Assembly: GCF_004119455.1 (NCBI RefSeq)
Contig: NZ_NRQT01000009.1
Location: 1 to 64,000, forward strand
Length of the DNA: 64,000 bases
Reading direction: 5' to 3'
Source: Chryseobacterium sp. CH25
GTDB lineage: Bacteria; Bacteroidota; Bacteroidia; Flavobacteriales; Weeksellaceae
Shown here: one piece after another, positions 26,488 to 35,580 of the stretch
Layout of the letters: each line of letters begins with the position of its first letter
Numbering within the stretch: position 1 is the first letter of the stretch
Notes under the pieces: model-generated
Told to the model about the DNA's origin: nothing
Seen by the model: the letters and a program-made list of their open reading frames with translations, nothing else
Databases searched by the model: none
Position numbers and translations under genes: made by a program

Positions 26488-26495
26488 TAAATTTG
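26488..26495 (+). promoter_or_regulatory. -7 element before META lipoprotein
   Basis: TAAATTTG fits TAnnTTTG, 21 bases upstream of the ATG at 26517. Confidence 0.5.
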
Positions 26496-26516
26496 GGTTA
26501 ATTCAAATAGTAAAAA

Positions 26517-26927
26517 ATGAAAAATCTTTTTTTAAGTATATGTACAGCAGCAGTATTGGCATCATGTGGATCCATGACAAGCCCGTCTGCTTCTAAAGTA
26601 GGAAAAGCTCAGCCGGCTCTTGCCAATACAAAATGGACTCTTGCTGAGAACGTAAAAGGAAAAATCCCAACATTAAATATCGAAGGAGAAAAAATTAATG
26701 GAAATGCAGGATGTAACAACTACTTCGGAACGGCTACCATAGATCCTTCTACAGGAGGTTTTTCTGCCGGACAAATGGGTTCTACAAAGATGATGTGTAA
26801 TAATATCGGAGTAGAGCAGAACTTTATGGATATGATGGGAAAAGCTAACAAATATGTGATTTCAGGAAATACCCTGGAGCTTTATAAAGACAATCTTTTA
26901 TTATTGAAATTCAATAAATCAGAATAA
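26517..26927 (+). CDS. META-domain (HslJ-like) lipoprotein
   Basis: 136 residues. The lipoprotein signal ends in LASCG (lipid on Cys 17). The mature part is one META domain: LANTKWTLAENVKGKIPTL, then INGNAGCNNYFGTATI, and GSTKMMCNN...EQNFMDMM, the three blocks of the family (the GCNNYFG core is diagnostic). HslJ, the E. coli member, is an outer-membrane lipoprotein linked to heat shock and novobiocin resistance; the function here is unknown. It has its own promoter and a strong shared terminator. Confidence 0.9.
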   Translation: MKNLFLSICTAAVLASCGSMTSPSASKVGKAQPALANTKWTLAENVKGKIPTLNIEGEKINGNAGCNNYFGTATIDPSTGGFSAGQMGSTKMMCNNIGVEQNFMDMMGKANKYVISGNTLELYKDNLLLLKFNKSE

Positions 26928-26935
26928 AAAAGAAA

Positions 26936-26962
26936 AGGAACTCAATTTGAGTTCCTTTTTTA
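26936..26962. terminator. Bidirectional terminator
   Basis: AAGGAACTCA / TGAGTTCCTT stem with an ATT loop, T run on the plus strand and A run on the other side. It separates convergent genes. Confidence 0.85.
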
Positions 26963-26976
26963 TGATTTAGATGTTA

Positions 26977-27216
26977 TTAATCTTCCTCTTCTTCGTCGTA
27001 CTTAGCCAACTCTTCATCGCACCATTTGAAAGCTGCTTCCACTACTTTTGTAGCTTCATCTGCCATAGTTTCTTCATCATCTCCTTCAAGATCATCTAAC
27101 CACTCAACTTCCTCTTCCTCAACGTTTAGGATAAATCTTGGATATTCTGTGTGAACTACGAATAGATCTTCAGGAAATTCCGAATTATCTGCTAATAAAA
27201 ACTTTGGTAATTTCAT
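26977..27216 (-). CDS. Small very acidic protein
   Basis: 79 residues with about a third Asp plus Glu (EEEEVEWLDDLEGDDEE in the middle, a DEEEED end). The N-terminus MKLPKFLLADNSEFPEDLFVVHTEYPRFI is ordered-looking and reads like a conserved flavobacterial small protein of unknown role. A TAnnTTTG element (27241-27248 on the minus strand) lies 25 bases upstream. There is no signal peptide, so it is cytoplasmic. Confidence 0.8.
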   Translation of the reverse strand: MKLPKFLLADNSEFPEDLFVVHTEYPRFILNVEEEEVEWLDDLEGDDEETMADEATKVVEAAFKWCDEELAKYDEEEED

Positions 27217-27240
27217 TTTTTTAATGTTTTAACTTTGAAT

Positions 27241-27248
27241 CAAAGATA
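27241..27248 (-). promoter_or_regulatory. -7 element of acidic protein gene
   Basis: On the minus strand the bases read TATCTTTG, a match to TAnnTTTG, 24 bases from the start codon. Confidence 0.5.
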
Positions 27249-27254
27249 ATAAAA

Positions 27255-28586
27255 TTATTGATATTTATTCTTGTCGATCTTAACTTTTTGTAAAACTTTA
27301 TACCGCGTTAATGTTGTTTTTTGTAGAGTATCCTGAGGCTTGAAGGTAATGCTTACCTGAGGGTTTACAGTACTGATAAGTTCTGCTAATTGTACTTTCT
27401 CCAGGTCTTCCTCTTCAATAATAAAAAATTTCAGAGGAACTTTATCTAAATTTTCGGATTTTAAAAACTCTGTAACTGCTTTTCTGTTTTCAAGATAATT
27501 TCCCTTTGAAAGCCATGTGAACAGCATTCCAGACATCAGACTTAAAATTCCAATGATATAAACCTTAGTGTCAAATACTTCAAACAATTTTTTAAAATAA
27601 ATCAACCAAAGCGGAAAACTGAATGGAGCTAATAATCTGTAATCCATAGGATTTATGGAATAGAAATACTGTATAAAATAAGAACACACGATTCCTGAAA
27701 TACCAATGAAAACATAAAAGAACTCAGTATCTGAAAGCTTTTGTTTAACAAAAAGGAAAATCATGAAAAGGATATTCAGAAGCCCAATTCCGTAAATTCC
27801 ATAGTTGATAATCCCTCCACCTGGGTTAGCCATATGAATAAAAGGATTGAAAGTAGTACATAATCCCTGGAATAATTCTACTAATAATTCAGGAGTAGTA
27901 TGAAGTCCCATTTCCAAAAAATCTTTCACATATTCACTGTTAAAATAATCGATGAATAAGAACTTATATAAAACAATGAAAACCATTCCTATGGCTGCCG
28001 AAACAATGAATACTGGTCCGTATTTTCTTTTCCAGAAAATGAGTCCATACAATCCTGTACCACCAATGATAAAGAGGGCACTGTATCTTATATTGTAGAG
28101 TAAAATCAATGATAAAGAAAGATAAAAGACAGCTTTCAGTCCTTCAAGATTTCTATTAATGATAAGAGATGATATATAGAGGAAAAGGAAAACAAAAGGT
28201 AAAATAAGAGCCTCACTCATCGTAAAGGCAAAAATGGAAACGATACTGAATAAGCTACATACAAGAATAGATTCTCTAAAATAAAATTTCTTTTTCCAAG
28301 CAAATAAAATAATAAAAAGACACCCGAGAATGCCTATTAGCTTACTGCTCCAGAATTCATCAAAACCAAAGTAAGTAAAGAATTTTATGGCTGCAGGATA
28401 GCCTAGAGGAGTGGTTGTATTGTCAATAACAGGTAATCCGTGAGCAAATCTCATATAACGGATAGAGTCCGGATTTACCCTTCCTTTTTCATTCAGTAAA
28501 AAACGAAAAATGGTCATCACTAAAGTAATGATGACCAATAATATTTGAATGTTTTTTTCTTTAATTTTCATCAAAGCTGTAGTCAT
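27255..28586 (-). CDS. Polytopic membrane protein, GT-C-type glycosyltransferase candidate
   Basis: 443 residues with about ten transmembrane helices and a soluble ~85-residue C-terminal part. The first loop carries NPDSIRYMRFA and TTPLGYPAAIKFF, reminiscent of the GT-C fold enzymes (ArnT/PMT-like) in which an acidic residue of the first periplasmic loop is catalytic. I cannot assign a sugar donor or acceptor. No other glycan genes are nearby, so it may modify a lipid or protein glycan made elsewhere. The fold assignment is an inference from topology and the loop motif. Confidence 0.6.
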   Translation of the reverse strand: MTTALMKIKEKNIQILLVIITLVMTIFRFLLNEKGRVNPDSIRYMRFAHGLPVIDNTTTPLGYPAAIKFFTYFGFDEFWSSKLIGILGCLFIILFAWKKKFYFRESILVCSLFSIVSIFAFTMSEALILPFVFLFLYISSLIINRNLEGLKAVFYLSLSLILLYNIRYSALFIIGGTGLYGLIFWKRKYGPVFIVSAAIGMVFIVLYKFLFIDYFNSEYVKDFLEMGLHTTPELLVELFQGLCTTFNPFIHMANPGGGIINYGIYGIGLLNILFMIFLFVKQKLSDTEFFYVFIGISGIVCSYFIQYFYSINPMDYRLLAPFSFPLWLIYFKKLFEVFDTKVYIIGILSLMSGMLFTWLSKGNYLENRKAVTEFLKSENLDKVPLKFFIIEEEDLEKVQLAELISTVNPQVSITFKPQDTLQKTTLTRYKVLQKVKIDKNKYQ

Positions 28587-28652
28587 TTTGTATAATCAGA
28601 GGTTGAGACTCCAAATTTATAACTTATAACGCACAACTCATCATCTGAAAAA

Positions 28653-29546
28653 CTATTTTAAAAACATTTTTGAAACTTTTTCAGCTTTTTTGCTTTCAGA
28701 ATAATCGTAGAACCCTTCTCCGGATTTTACACCTAGTTTTCCAGCTGTTACCATGTTTACAAGCAATGGATTTGGAGCATATTTCGGGTTTTTGAATCCA
28801 TCATACATTACGTTCAGGATCGCAAGACATACATCAAGACCTATAAAGTCTGCCAATTGAAGGGGTCCCATTGGGTGAGCCATTCCTAATTTCATTACCG
28901 TATCAATTTCTTCTACACCAGCAACACCATTATAAAGTGTTTCGATAGATTCGTTAATCATTGGCATTAAGATTCTGTTAGCCACAAAACCTGGATAGTC
29001 GTTCACTTCTACAGGCACTTTTCCTAATGTCTTGCTCATTTCATAAATAGCATCGAAAGTCTCTTTAGAAGTAGAATATCCTTTGATGATCTCTACCAGT
29101 TTCATAATAGGAACCGGGTTCATAAAGTGCATTCCGATTACTTTTTCAGCTCTTTTGGTAGCAGCAGCAATTTTCGTAATAGAAATAGAAGAAGTATTGG
29201 TTGCAAGGATACAGTTTGCAGGAGCCAATTCATCCATCTGACCGAAGATCTTTAATTTAAGGTCAAGGTTTTCAGTAGCCGCTTCTACGATAAGGTCCGC
29301 TGCTCCTACAGCATCATTAAGGGCTGTGAAAGTAGTGATGTTTCCTAAAGTTTCAGCTTTTTGCTCTTCTGTAAGGTTTCCCTTTGTGATAATTCTGTCA
29401 AGGTTAGTAGTAATGGTTTTCAATCCTCTGTCTAAAGCATCCTGAGATACATCCACAAGATTTACTTTAAAACCACTTTGTGCGAAAGTATGTGCAATAC
29501 CATTTCCCATGGTTCCCGCGCCGATAACTACAATGTTTTTGATCAT
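28653..29546 (-). CDS. 3-hydroxybutyryl-CoA (3-hydroxyacyl-CoA) dehydrogenase
   Basis: 297 residues, a typical single-function HBD. It interconverts acetoacetyl-CoA and 3-hydroxybutyryl-CoA with NAD(P). The Rossmann motif GAGTMGNGIAHTFAQSG sits at 8-24; the conserved IVEAATENLDLK, ATNTSSISIT, GMHFMNPVPIMKLVEII (catalytic His) and DYPGFVANRILMPMINE follow, with a C-terminal dimerisation domain ending GVKSGEGFYDY. It is cytoplasmic. It starts seven bases beyond the stop of the 29554-29964 gene on the same strand, so the two are probably cotranscribed. Confidence 0.95.
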   Translation of the reverse strand: MIKNIVVIGAGTMGNGIAHTFAQSGFKVNLVDVSQDALDRGLKTITTNLDRIITKGNLTEEQKAETLGNITTFTALNDAVGAADLIVEAATENLDLKLKIFGQMDELAPANCILATNTSSISITKIAAATKRAEKVIGMHFMNPVPIMKLVEIIKGYSTSKETFDAIYEMSKTLGKVPVEVNDYPGFVANRILMPMINESIETLYNGVAGVEEIDTVMKLGMAHPMGPLQLADFIGLDVCLAILNVMYDGFKNPKYAPNPLLVNMVTAGKLGVKSGEGFYDYSESKKAEKVSKMFLK

Positions 29547-29553
29547 TTTTCCT

Positions 29554-29964
29554 TTATTTTTTATAGATAGTTAAATTTTTTGAACTCATGAGATCCTGCT
29601 GATGAACAATATCTGCAGAATCAAAATTGACAGTCCCTATATTTTGAGACTTTTTGTTATTATTCTGATTGGATACCGAAGCGGTAAGTCCACGTATAAG
29701 ACGTTTTCTCTGGTTGATGCTCAGGAAATCAGTCCCTACATATAATTCAAATTCACCTTCTCTGCCCATTCCTTTTTGCATCAGGATTTCCAGACTTCTG
29801 ATCTGATTTTTTCTTTTAAATTCTTTCAGGTAGCTGATGACTGGTTTTTCAGAGGCCGGTCCACAGCATACACTGGTATAGCTGATCTTTAAATAGTTTT
29901 GATTCTTCTGTGCGAAGAAGAATGTAGCGCAAAATAAAGCAGCTGCTAATAATACTTTTTTCAT
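29554..29964 (-). CDS. Secreted protein, unknown
   Basis: 136 residues with a signal peptide (MKKVLLAAALFCATFFFAQ). The mature part has an early vicinal Cys pair (SVCCGPASEKP) and an alpha/beta region (ISYLKEFKRKNQI, then LEILMQKGMGREGEFELYVG) followed by a charged low-complexity end. I recognise no family. It precedes the hydroxyacyl-CoA dehydrogenase gene by seven bases but a metabolic link is not evident. Confidence 0.65.
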   Translation of the reverse strand: MKKVLLAAALFCATFFFAQKNQNYLKISYTSVCCGPASEKPVISYLKEFKRKNQIRSLEILMQKGMGREGEFELYVGTDFLSINQRKRLIRGLTASVSNQNNNKKSQNIGTVNFDSADIVHQQDLMSSKNLTIYKK

Positions 29965-30020
29965 AATGATGAACCCAGAGAATCCATCCGATTCTCTGCG
30001 TTAAAATTAAGCTTAATATT

Positions 30021-30898
30021 TTATTTATTAAAATTATCCCAGACTGCTTTGGAAATATTAGAGATTATTTTGCAGTTTTCAGCCTCAGATTCTTTGGAAT
30101 TGCTTACGTATACAGTAATAGCATAGTGTTTTCCATTGGGAAGCGTGATGATTCCCATATCGTTTTCTGCAATTGTAAGAATATTATCTTTTATACTGGA
30201 AGATCCCGTCTTATGAGCTGTAGGAGTTCCTTTTGGCAGCTGTTCCACTAATTTATTGGTTCCGGTTTGGGTTCCCAGCATAATATTCATCAGATAATCC
30301 GTAGATTTTTTTGAGAGTAGCTTACCATCATAGAATTTTTTCAACAGTTGAACCGTAGAATTGGTGGTCGTATAATTTTCATACAGAGAATCCCAGCCAT
30401 TAAGAGCCATTCCTCGTTCACTATGTTTAATCTGAAAGTCTTTTACACCCTTAGAATCCATATACTTCTGTACAGTTTGAGTGCCTCCCACAAGATCTAT
30501 CAGAATATCACAAAGATTATTGTCGCTTAATGCTACAGTATAATCAATGACTTCACTTAAAGTTATTTCGATATTTCCTTCAGGATATTTTTTTCTGAAA
30601 GGAGACCATGTATTATAAAGTTCAGATTTTTTAATAAAAACCTTTTGATCTAAGGAAAGTCTGCCTTTATCTACAAGATCGAGAGCAGCACAGGCCACAT
30701 GAAACTTGAAAACACTCATCATTGGCAGTTTTTTATCACCATTTTGACTGTACTTAAAGTTATTTTCAAATCCCAGAACAGAAACACCTATTGTTGCTTG
30801 TTTGCCTTTTGTAATAGAGTTTATTTTTTGTTCCAGGTCAGATTTTTGTGCTGATGCAAATGCCGATATTAAAAGGAAAATTATGGTTATTTTTTCAT
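30021..30898 (-). pseudogene. Class A beta-lactamase, frameshifted at codon 3
   Basis: The long frame (30722 to 30021) holds the class A motifs: SVFK (active-site Ser and Lys), SDN (in YTVALSDNNLCDILI), and KTGSS. Conserved segments resemble the CIA/CGA-type chromosomal enzymes of Chryseobacterium. The frame continues upstream without stops through the mature N-terminus (KQATIGVSVLGFENNF) and signal peptide (FLLISAFASAQ). The natural ATG at 30898 is followed by six A and TAA; a seventh A would restore the entire 290-residue protein. Read as given, translation could only begin at an internal Met just before SVFK and would lack the signal. It is either inactive or a sequence error. Confidence 0.8.
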
Positions 30899-30918
30899 AA
30901 AGACAGAGTAAAAAGAAA

Positions 30919-30943
30919 TCCCTTTTAGAGGTTAAAAGGGATA
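30919..30943 (-). terminator. Terminator of GH5 gene
   Basis: ATCCCTTTTA / AAAAGGGAT stem between the GH5 stop (30965) and the beta-lactamase start; on the minus strand it is followed by TTTCTTTTT. Confidence 0.6.
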
Positions 30944-30964
30944 TGCAATTTAAGGTAATTCCTG

Positions 30965-32695
30965 CTACTTTATTTCAAAATAATTCAGATTTACACCCTC
31001 ATTTTCAAAAATGATTCTGATTTTATTTTCTCCTTTCTGAAGCGGTATATTTTTAGAAGAAACAGTTGACCAATTTTCATTTTTGCCTGTAGAAGGTAAT
31101 GAAATATGAGCTAATAGTTTTCCTGAGGCATTTTCCAATTTTATTTTGGAAGGATTGATACCCGAATATCTGATTTCAAACGTATAGTTTTTATCTGTTT
31201 TGGAATTAACCGTATACTGAAGCCATTCTCCGGTTTCTGTTTTTCCAACATAATAGTGATTGGTTACTGTATCATGGCAAGAGTAGATATCAACACCATC
31301 ATTTCTCATCTGCTGGCCTGAATTCCATTCTGATCTTTTAGCTGGATCACTTACCCATAGATTGATGAAATCCTTGTCCAGATAAGCAGCACCCATTCGT
31401 CCCAAATCATAGTCTGAAGCAAATACTCTTCCGGGAATCTGATGATGTTTAAAAGGTTTTGTAGAACCATCGGTCACCTGTCTGAACATAGCATCAATAA
31501 CATCATTTTTAACTTCCACATTGCTGAATTTGTAGTTGTCAGCTATTTGCATCAATGCTTTTTTTGCATACTCTTTTGATGGTTTTTCTCCACCATTTTT
31601 CCAGTAATTCAATAGTTTTTCATATTCAGGAGTTGTTTTTACATTGGTGATTCCGGCAATATTATCAATCTTTTTCATAGGCCAGAAAGCATATCCGATA
31701 TTGTGTTTGTCCAGTAGCTGAATCAGTTCCGTAAACCATACATTAGAGTTCTCTCCGGTTTCTCCAAGCCATATCGGCATATTATGCTTTTCTCTTAGAT
31801 CCAGCGCAAACTGAATGGTTTTATCATCATTGTAATTCCAGTATTTATGAAAGCTGAAAGCCATGTTGTTATCCCAGATAGGTATTAAACCGTTGTAATT
31901 ATTACCCCAACCATTTCCTTCAATAAAAATAATATGCTTTTGATCTACTTCCCGGATTGCTGTGGTGATGTCTTTCTGTAATTTCCAAAGTGGGGTATTC
32001 GACATTTCGTCTGTACCATTTGGATTTTTACCTGTGAAATTGATATTAGGTTCATTGATGATGTCGTATCCACCAATCCATGGTTCGTTTTTATAACGTT
32101 CCGCTAGTTTTTTCCAAAGTGCAACTGTTTTTCTCTGATTTTCTTCACTCTCCCAAAGAGAAGGTTTAGACTTATCATTATCAGAAATATTGGCGTCATT
32201 TCCCTGTCCGCCGGGAGCGGCATGAAGATCAAGGATCAGATAAATTTTGTTGTCTTTACACCATTGGAGTAGGTCATCTGTCATTTTAAAACCTTCTTCC
32301 AGCCAGGTATCTTTACCTTTTGCAGGTTCTTTTTCTATGGGAAGGGTATAGAGGTTATAATGCATCGGAAGCCTGATAGAATTGAATCCGGCTTTGGCTA
32401 AGAAATCAATATCCTGCCTGGTAATTCCGTTCTTTAAATAGGCTTTATAAAACTCCTGCATTCCATCTTCACCAATTAATTCAGCTATTTTTTCCTTTAT
32501 TTTATATTGAGGTCCTGCAAAATCTGCTGTTTTCAGCATATAACCTTCCTGAAGCATCCATCCGCCTAGTCCAAGACCTCTCAATTGGATGTTTTCACCT
32601 TTATCATTAACAATTTTTTGTCCGGAAGTCTTCAATAATTGAGATGTCCCAAATTGAGACAATAATAAAGCGGATAATAGAATGGTTCTTTTCAT
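30965..32695 (-). CDS. Secreted GH5 glycoside hydrolase with C-terminal carbohydrate-binding module
   Basis: 576 residues. Signal peptide MKRTILLSALLLSQFGTSQ. The catalytic TIM barrel (about 30-370) shows GLGLGGWML, FNSIRLPMHYN, LDLHAAPGGQ, the acid/base in IINEPN (E215) and the nucleophile in WLGETG (E312), as in family 5 endoglucanases and related beta-glycanases. Residues ~430-576 (SGVDIYSCHD..., GEWLQYTVN, YTFEIRYSG, LNYFEIK) form a CBM6/35-like beta-sandwich. It probably cleaves a beta-glucan or similar polysaccharide outside the cell. No SusCD pair or other glycosidase is next to it, so it is not part of a polysaccharide-utilisation locus here. Confidence 0.88.
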   Translation of the reverse strand: MKRTILLSALLLSQFGTSQLLKTSGQKIVNDKGENIQLRGLGLGGWMLQEGYMLKTADFAGPQYKIKEKIAELIGEDGMQEFYKAYLKNGITRQDIDFLAKAGFNSIRLPMHYNLYTLPIEKEPAKGKDTWLEEGFKMTDDLLQWCKDNKIYLILDLHAAPGGQGNDANISDNDKSKPSLWESEENQRKTVALWKKLAERYKNEPWIGGYDIINEPNINFTGKNPNGTDEMSNTPLWKLQKDITTAIREVDQKHIIFIEGNGWGNNYNGLIPIWDNNMAFSFHKYWNYNDDKTIQFALDLREKHNMPIWLGETGENSNVWFTELIQLLDKHNIGYAFWPMKKIDNIAGITNVKTTPEYEKLLNYWKNGGEKPSKEYAKKALMQIADNYKFSNVEVKNDVIDAMFRQVTDGSTKPFKHHQIPGRVFASDYDLGRMGAAYLDKDFINLWVSDPAKRSEWNSGQQMRNDGVDIYSCHDTVTNHYYVGKTETGEWLQYTVNSKTDKNYTFEIRYSGINPSKIKLENASGKLLAHISLPSTGKNENWSTVSSKNIPLQKGENKIRIIFENEGVNLNYFEIK

Positions 32696-33006
32696 AGTTG
32701 TTTTGATTTTAAATGATGGGGAAGGGGTTAATTATAAAATAGGGTCAAGCCATAATAAGAGTTTGCATTGTGACTACTTATTTTGGTTGGAATCCATTGG
32801 GTATGTAAAACAAAATCTTTCAATTGTTTATTGAATTGTTGTTCAAATATATTGTTTTTTTTGTTTTAAAATGGATTTTATATTGATGAATCATTGATTT
32901 TTTGTTTTAAAAACAAAACTATAGTCAATAAAAATGCTATCTCATAACCATTGTTGTGATTAATAAGATAGCATTGTAACTATACTGCTTTTGGAAACAG
33001 TGTATT
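32696..33006. other. Intergenic region upstream of GH5 gene
   Basis: 311 bases, very AT-rich with runs of T and repeated ATTGTTxT. It contains the GH5 5' region and, at 32934-32974, the terminator of the oxidoreductase gene. I see no clear TAnnTTTG box or coding frame. Confidence 0.5.
32934..32974 (-). terminator. Terminator of Gfo/Idh/MocA gene
   Basis: ATGCTATCT / AGATAGCAT stem with a loop of about 23 bases; on the minus strand it is followed by TTTTTATTG. Confidence 0.6.
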
Positions 33007-33975
33007 TTATTTTTGGCTGATAAGCTGCATAATTTCCAAAGCAACTTTTAACGCTTCAGTTCCGTCCTCAAGAGAAACTTCTACATTTTTACCGCCTGTA
33101 ATAGCATCAGCAAAAGAGTTTAGCTCATCAAGAATAGCATTGTTAGGCTGAATGTTTGGATATTCAAACAGGATCTGATTTTTCTCTCCTTCAGCATTTT
33201 CAATAATCATATCAAATGGAGTAGGGTTTTCCGGAGCATCTTTCATTCTGATTACTTCTGCTTTTTTCTCAAGGAAATCTACAGAGATGTAAGCATCTTT
33301 CTGGAAGAATCTGCTTTTTCTCATGGCTTTCATAGAAATTCTGGAAGTGGTAAGATTGGCAACACATCCGTTTTCAAATTCTATTCTGGCATTGGCAATA
33401 TCCGGAGTTTTGCTTACTACACAAACACCACTTGCGTGGATGCTTTTCACTTTAGATTTAGCGATACTTAATAAAATATCCAAATCGTGAATCATCAAAT
33501 CCAGGACTACAGAAACATCGGTTCCGCGAGGATTGAATTCAGCCAATCGGTGAATTTCAATAAACATTGGATTTTTGATATATTCCTTAGTAGCAATGAA
33601 GGCCGGGTTGTATCTTTCAACATGTCCTACCTGTGCTTTAATACCATTCTCCTGGCATAGGCGAAGGATTTCCTCTGCCTGTTCCAGAGTTTGGGTAACC
33701 GGTTTTTCAATAAAGAAATGAAGCCCTTTTTCAATCGCTTTTAATGCATAGTCATAATGATAGATTGTTGGTGTAACAATATCCAGCATATCGATCTGAC
33801 CAAGCAATTCATCAAAATTTTCAAAATATTTATATCCGAATTCGGCTTCTAATTTTTTTCCGTTTTCAACATCTTTATCGTGGAATCCAACAAACTCATA
33901 TCGATCTGACTGATTAAGAAGTTTTAAGTGGATCTTGCCCAAGTGTCCGGCACCTACCAAACCTGCTTTTAACAT
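33007..33975 (-). CDS. Gfo/Idh/MocA-family oxidoreductase
   Basis: The start is set at ATG 33975 (MLKAGLVGAGHLGKIHLKLL); the longer frame from 34026 adds 17 residues of non-family sequence before the Rossmann fold. About 322 residues. GLVGAGHLGKIH binds NAD(P); IVTPTIYHYDYALKAIEKGLHFFIEKPVT carries the conserved EKP (shown in two pieces: TPTIYHYDYALKA and HFFIEKPVT); DLMIHDLDIL provides the catalytic His region. Members oxidise or epimerise sugars and related alcohols. The substrate is not evident from context. It is monocistronic with its own terminator. Confidence 0.9.
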   Translation of the reverse strand: MLKAGLVGAGHLGKIHLKLLNQSDRYEFVGFHDKDVENGKKLEAEFGYKYFENFDELLGQIDMLDIVTPTIYHYDYALKAIEKGLHFFIEKPVTQTLEQAEEILRLCQENGIKAQVGHVERYNPAFIATKEYIKNPMFIEIHRLAEFNPRGTDVSVVLDLMIHDLDILLSIAKSKVKSIHASGVCVVSKTPDIANARIEFENGCVANLTTSRISMKAMRKSRFFQKDAYISVDFLEKKAEVIRMKDAPENPTPFDMIIENAEGEKNQILFEYPNIQPNNAILDELNSFADAITGGKNVEVSLEDGTEALKVALEIMQLISQK

Positions 33976-34113
33976 AGCTGTATTAAATTTCTGTAAAGAT
34001 AGTGAATGTATAGTATAAAAATACATGACTTTTCACTTGGATTTTCTGAAGAGACAGGTATTGGTAGATCTTAATCAATTAAAAGAATTGTATTAAATTC
34101 GCGTCCTATAAAA

Positions 34114-34803
34114 ATGATCACTATGAAAAAAATGTATTTCATCTTATCCGTAGTTGGACTATTAGCTGCAGGATGCTCAGGATCAGGAGATGATATTGCT
34201 ACTGAATTGCACAATAACCCACCACCACAGCCTAAGTGTGAAACTCCAACAAGTTTAAGTTTTAAACCATTGTACAACATTTTTTCCTGGAGTAGTAATA
34301 CACCTCAGGGAACAGGATATTTTGAGGTACAATATGGAGAACAGGGATTTTCTTTAGGAAATGGAACTATAGCTGAAGTGAACAATACTTCTTATAGTCT
34401 TCCAATATTTAAGGGTAAAAAATATGACTTGTATGTAAGAAAGAACTGTGGAACAGTTGATGGAAAGAGCAATTGGGCAGGACCTATCACTATTCTTTCT
34501 GAAAATACTACGGCTTGTGTAAAACCAGATTTTGTTAATTATACTACATCAACTTCTTCTGTTTATGATCCTAAATTTTCAGCGACAGTTTCCTGGGATA
34601 CGGATGGGCTTTCAGTGTATGAAGTATATTTAGGAACAAGTAGTACGCCTCCTGCTCCGGGAAATGGCGACCCAATTTCTTCTGGACATAGTGCTGTTTT
34701 TATTAACCTGGATAAAACAATCTCTTATATGTTCTATGTTAGAAAAAGATGTGCAGGTAATACGTATACCGATGTCACCTCACAGGTTGTAAAATGGAAT
34801 TAA
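34114..34803 (+). CDS. Lipoprotein with two fibronectin III-like domains
   Basis: 229 residues from the first ATG; an ATG at 34123 (MKKMYFILSVVGLLAAGC) is an equally good start. The lipobox LAAGC lies at about 17-21. A Pro-rich linker (NNPPPQPKC) leads to two beta-sandwich repeats of about 85 residues, each with a late YxxYVRKxC motif (YDLYVRKNCG and YMFYVRKRCAG) typical of flavobacterial Fn3-like domains. It is a surface or periplasmic lipoprotein of unknown function. A strong terminator follows. Confidence 0.8.
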   Translation: MITMKKMYFILSVVGLLAAGCSGSGDDIATELHNNPPPQPKCETPTSLSFKPLYNIFSWSSNTPQGTGYFEVQYGEQGFSLGNGTIAEVNNTSYSLPIFKGKKYDLYVRKNCGTVDGKSNWAGPITILSENTTACVKPDFVNYTTSTSSVYDPKFSATVSWDTDGLSVYEVYLGTSSTPPAPGNGDPISSGHSAVFINLDKTISYMFYVRKRCAGNTYTDVTSQVVKWN

Positions 34804-34817
34804 TATATAAAAACAGA

Positions 34818-34846
34818 AGCTGTCAGATTTTTGACAGCTTTTTTGT
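34818..34846 (+). terminator. Terminator after Fn3 lipoprotein gene
   Basis: AAGCTGTCA / TGACAGCTT stem with a GATTT loop and a six-T tail. Confidence 0.85.
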
Positions 34847-34891
34847 GGATAATTCTTTTCCCGGATTTCTGAAATCTCAAATCTAATTTCT

Positions 34892-34899
34892 TACTTTTG
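34892..34899 (+). promoter_or_regulatory. pcm -7 element
   Basis: TACTTTTG fits TAnnTTTG and ends only four bases before the pcm ATG, so the transcript would start at or within a base or two of the start codon (leaderless). Confidence 0.55.
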
Positions 34900-34903
34900 T
34901 CAG

Positions 34904-35554
34904 ATGCAGGATTCGTTTGTACATAAAGGAAAAAGAAAGAATTTAGTAGAATATCTCAGATACAGAATCGGGATTTCGGATGAAAATGTACTTTCGGCAA
35001 TAAATGAAATTCCGAGACACCTTTTCATCGAAAGTATTTTTGAAGACTTTGCCTATGAAGACAGGGCTTTTCCCATCTTGGCACATCAAACCATTTCACA
35101 TCCTTCTACAGTAGCGGAACAGTCTGAGCTGCTACAGGTGAAAGCCGGTGAGAAAGTACTGGAAATAGGAACAGGATGTGGATATCAGACGGCCGTTTTA
35201 TTGGCAATGAAAGCTCATGTCTATACAGTAGAAAGGCAGAAAGATTTATTTGATTTTTCAAAAAATAAGTTGAGAGAACTTCATTTATATCCTAAATTTC
35301 AAAGCTTTGGAGACGGTTTTGCAGGGTTGCCAACCTTTGCACCCTTTGATAAAATTATTGTAACCTGCGGTGCAGGAACTTTACCCACAGAATTATTGAA
35401 ACAGCTAAAAGTAGGTGGAATAATGGTAATCCCATTAGGACCAACAGATCAGCAGGTGCTGTACAGGTTCACTAAAGTAGGTCCCACTGAATTTGAAAAA
35501 GAAGAATTTGGAGCTTATAAATTTGTGCCGATGTTGGGGAACACCAACCAATAA
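34904..35554 (+). CDS. pcm: Protein-L-isoaspartate O-methyltransferase
   Basis: 216 residues, usual for PCMT. It methylates isoaspartyl residues with S-adenosylmethionine to start repair of aged proteins. Motifs seen: IPRHLFIESIFEDFAYEDRA near the start, the AHQTISHPSTVA region (substrate site), SAM-binding VLEIGTGCGYQTAVLL (about 86-101), VYTVERQ, and IIVTCGAGTLPTELLKQLKVGG. It is cytoplasmic. It has its own promoter very close to the ATG. A tRNA-Leu-like remnant lies about 30 bases downstream. Confidence 0.93.
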   Translation: MQDSFVHKGKRKNLVEYLRYRIGISDENVLSAINEIPRHLFIESIFEDFAYEDRAFPILAHQTISHPSTVAEQSELLQVKAGEKVLEIGTGCGYQTAVLLAMKAHVYTVERQKDLFDFSKNKLRELHLYPKFQSFGDGFAGLPTFAPFDKIIVTCGAGTLPTELLKQLKVGGIMVIPLGPTDQQVLYRFTKVGPTEFEKEEFGAYKFVPMLGNTNQ

Positions 35555-35580
35555 TCAACTCTCTGTATAACGAAAATTAA

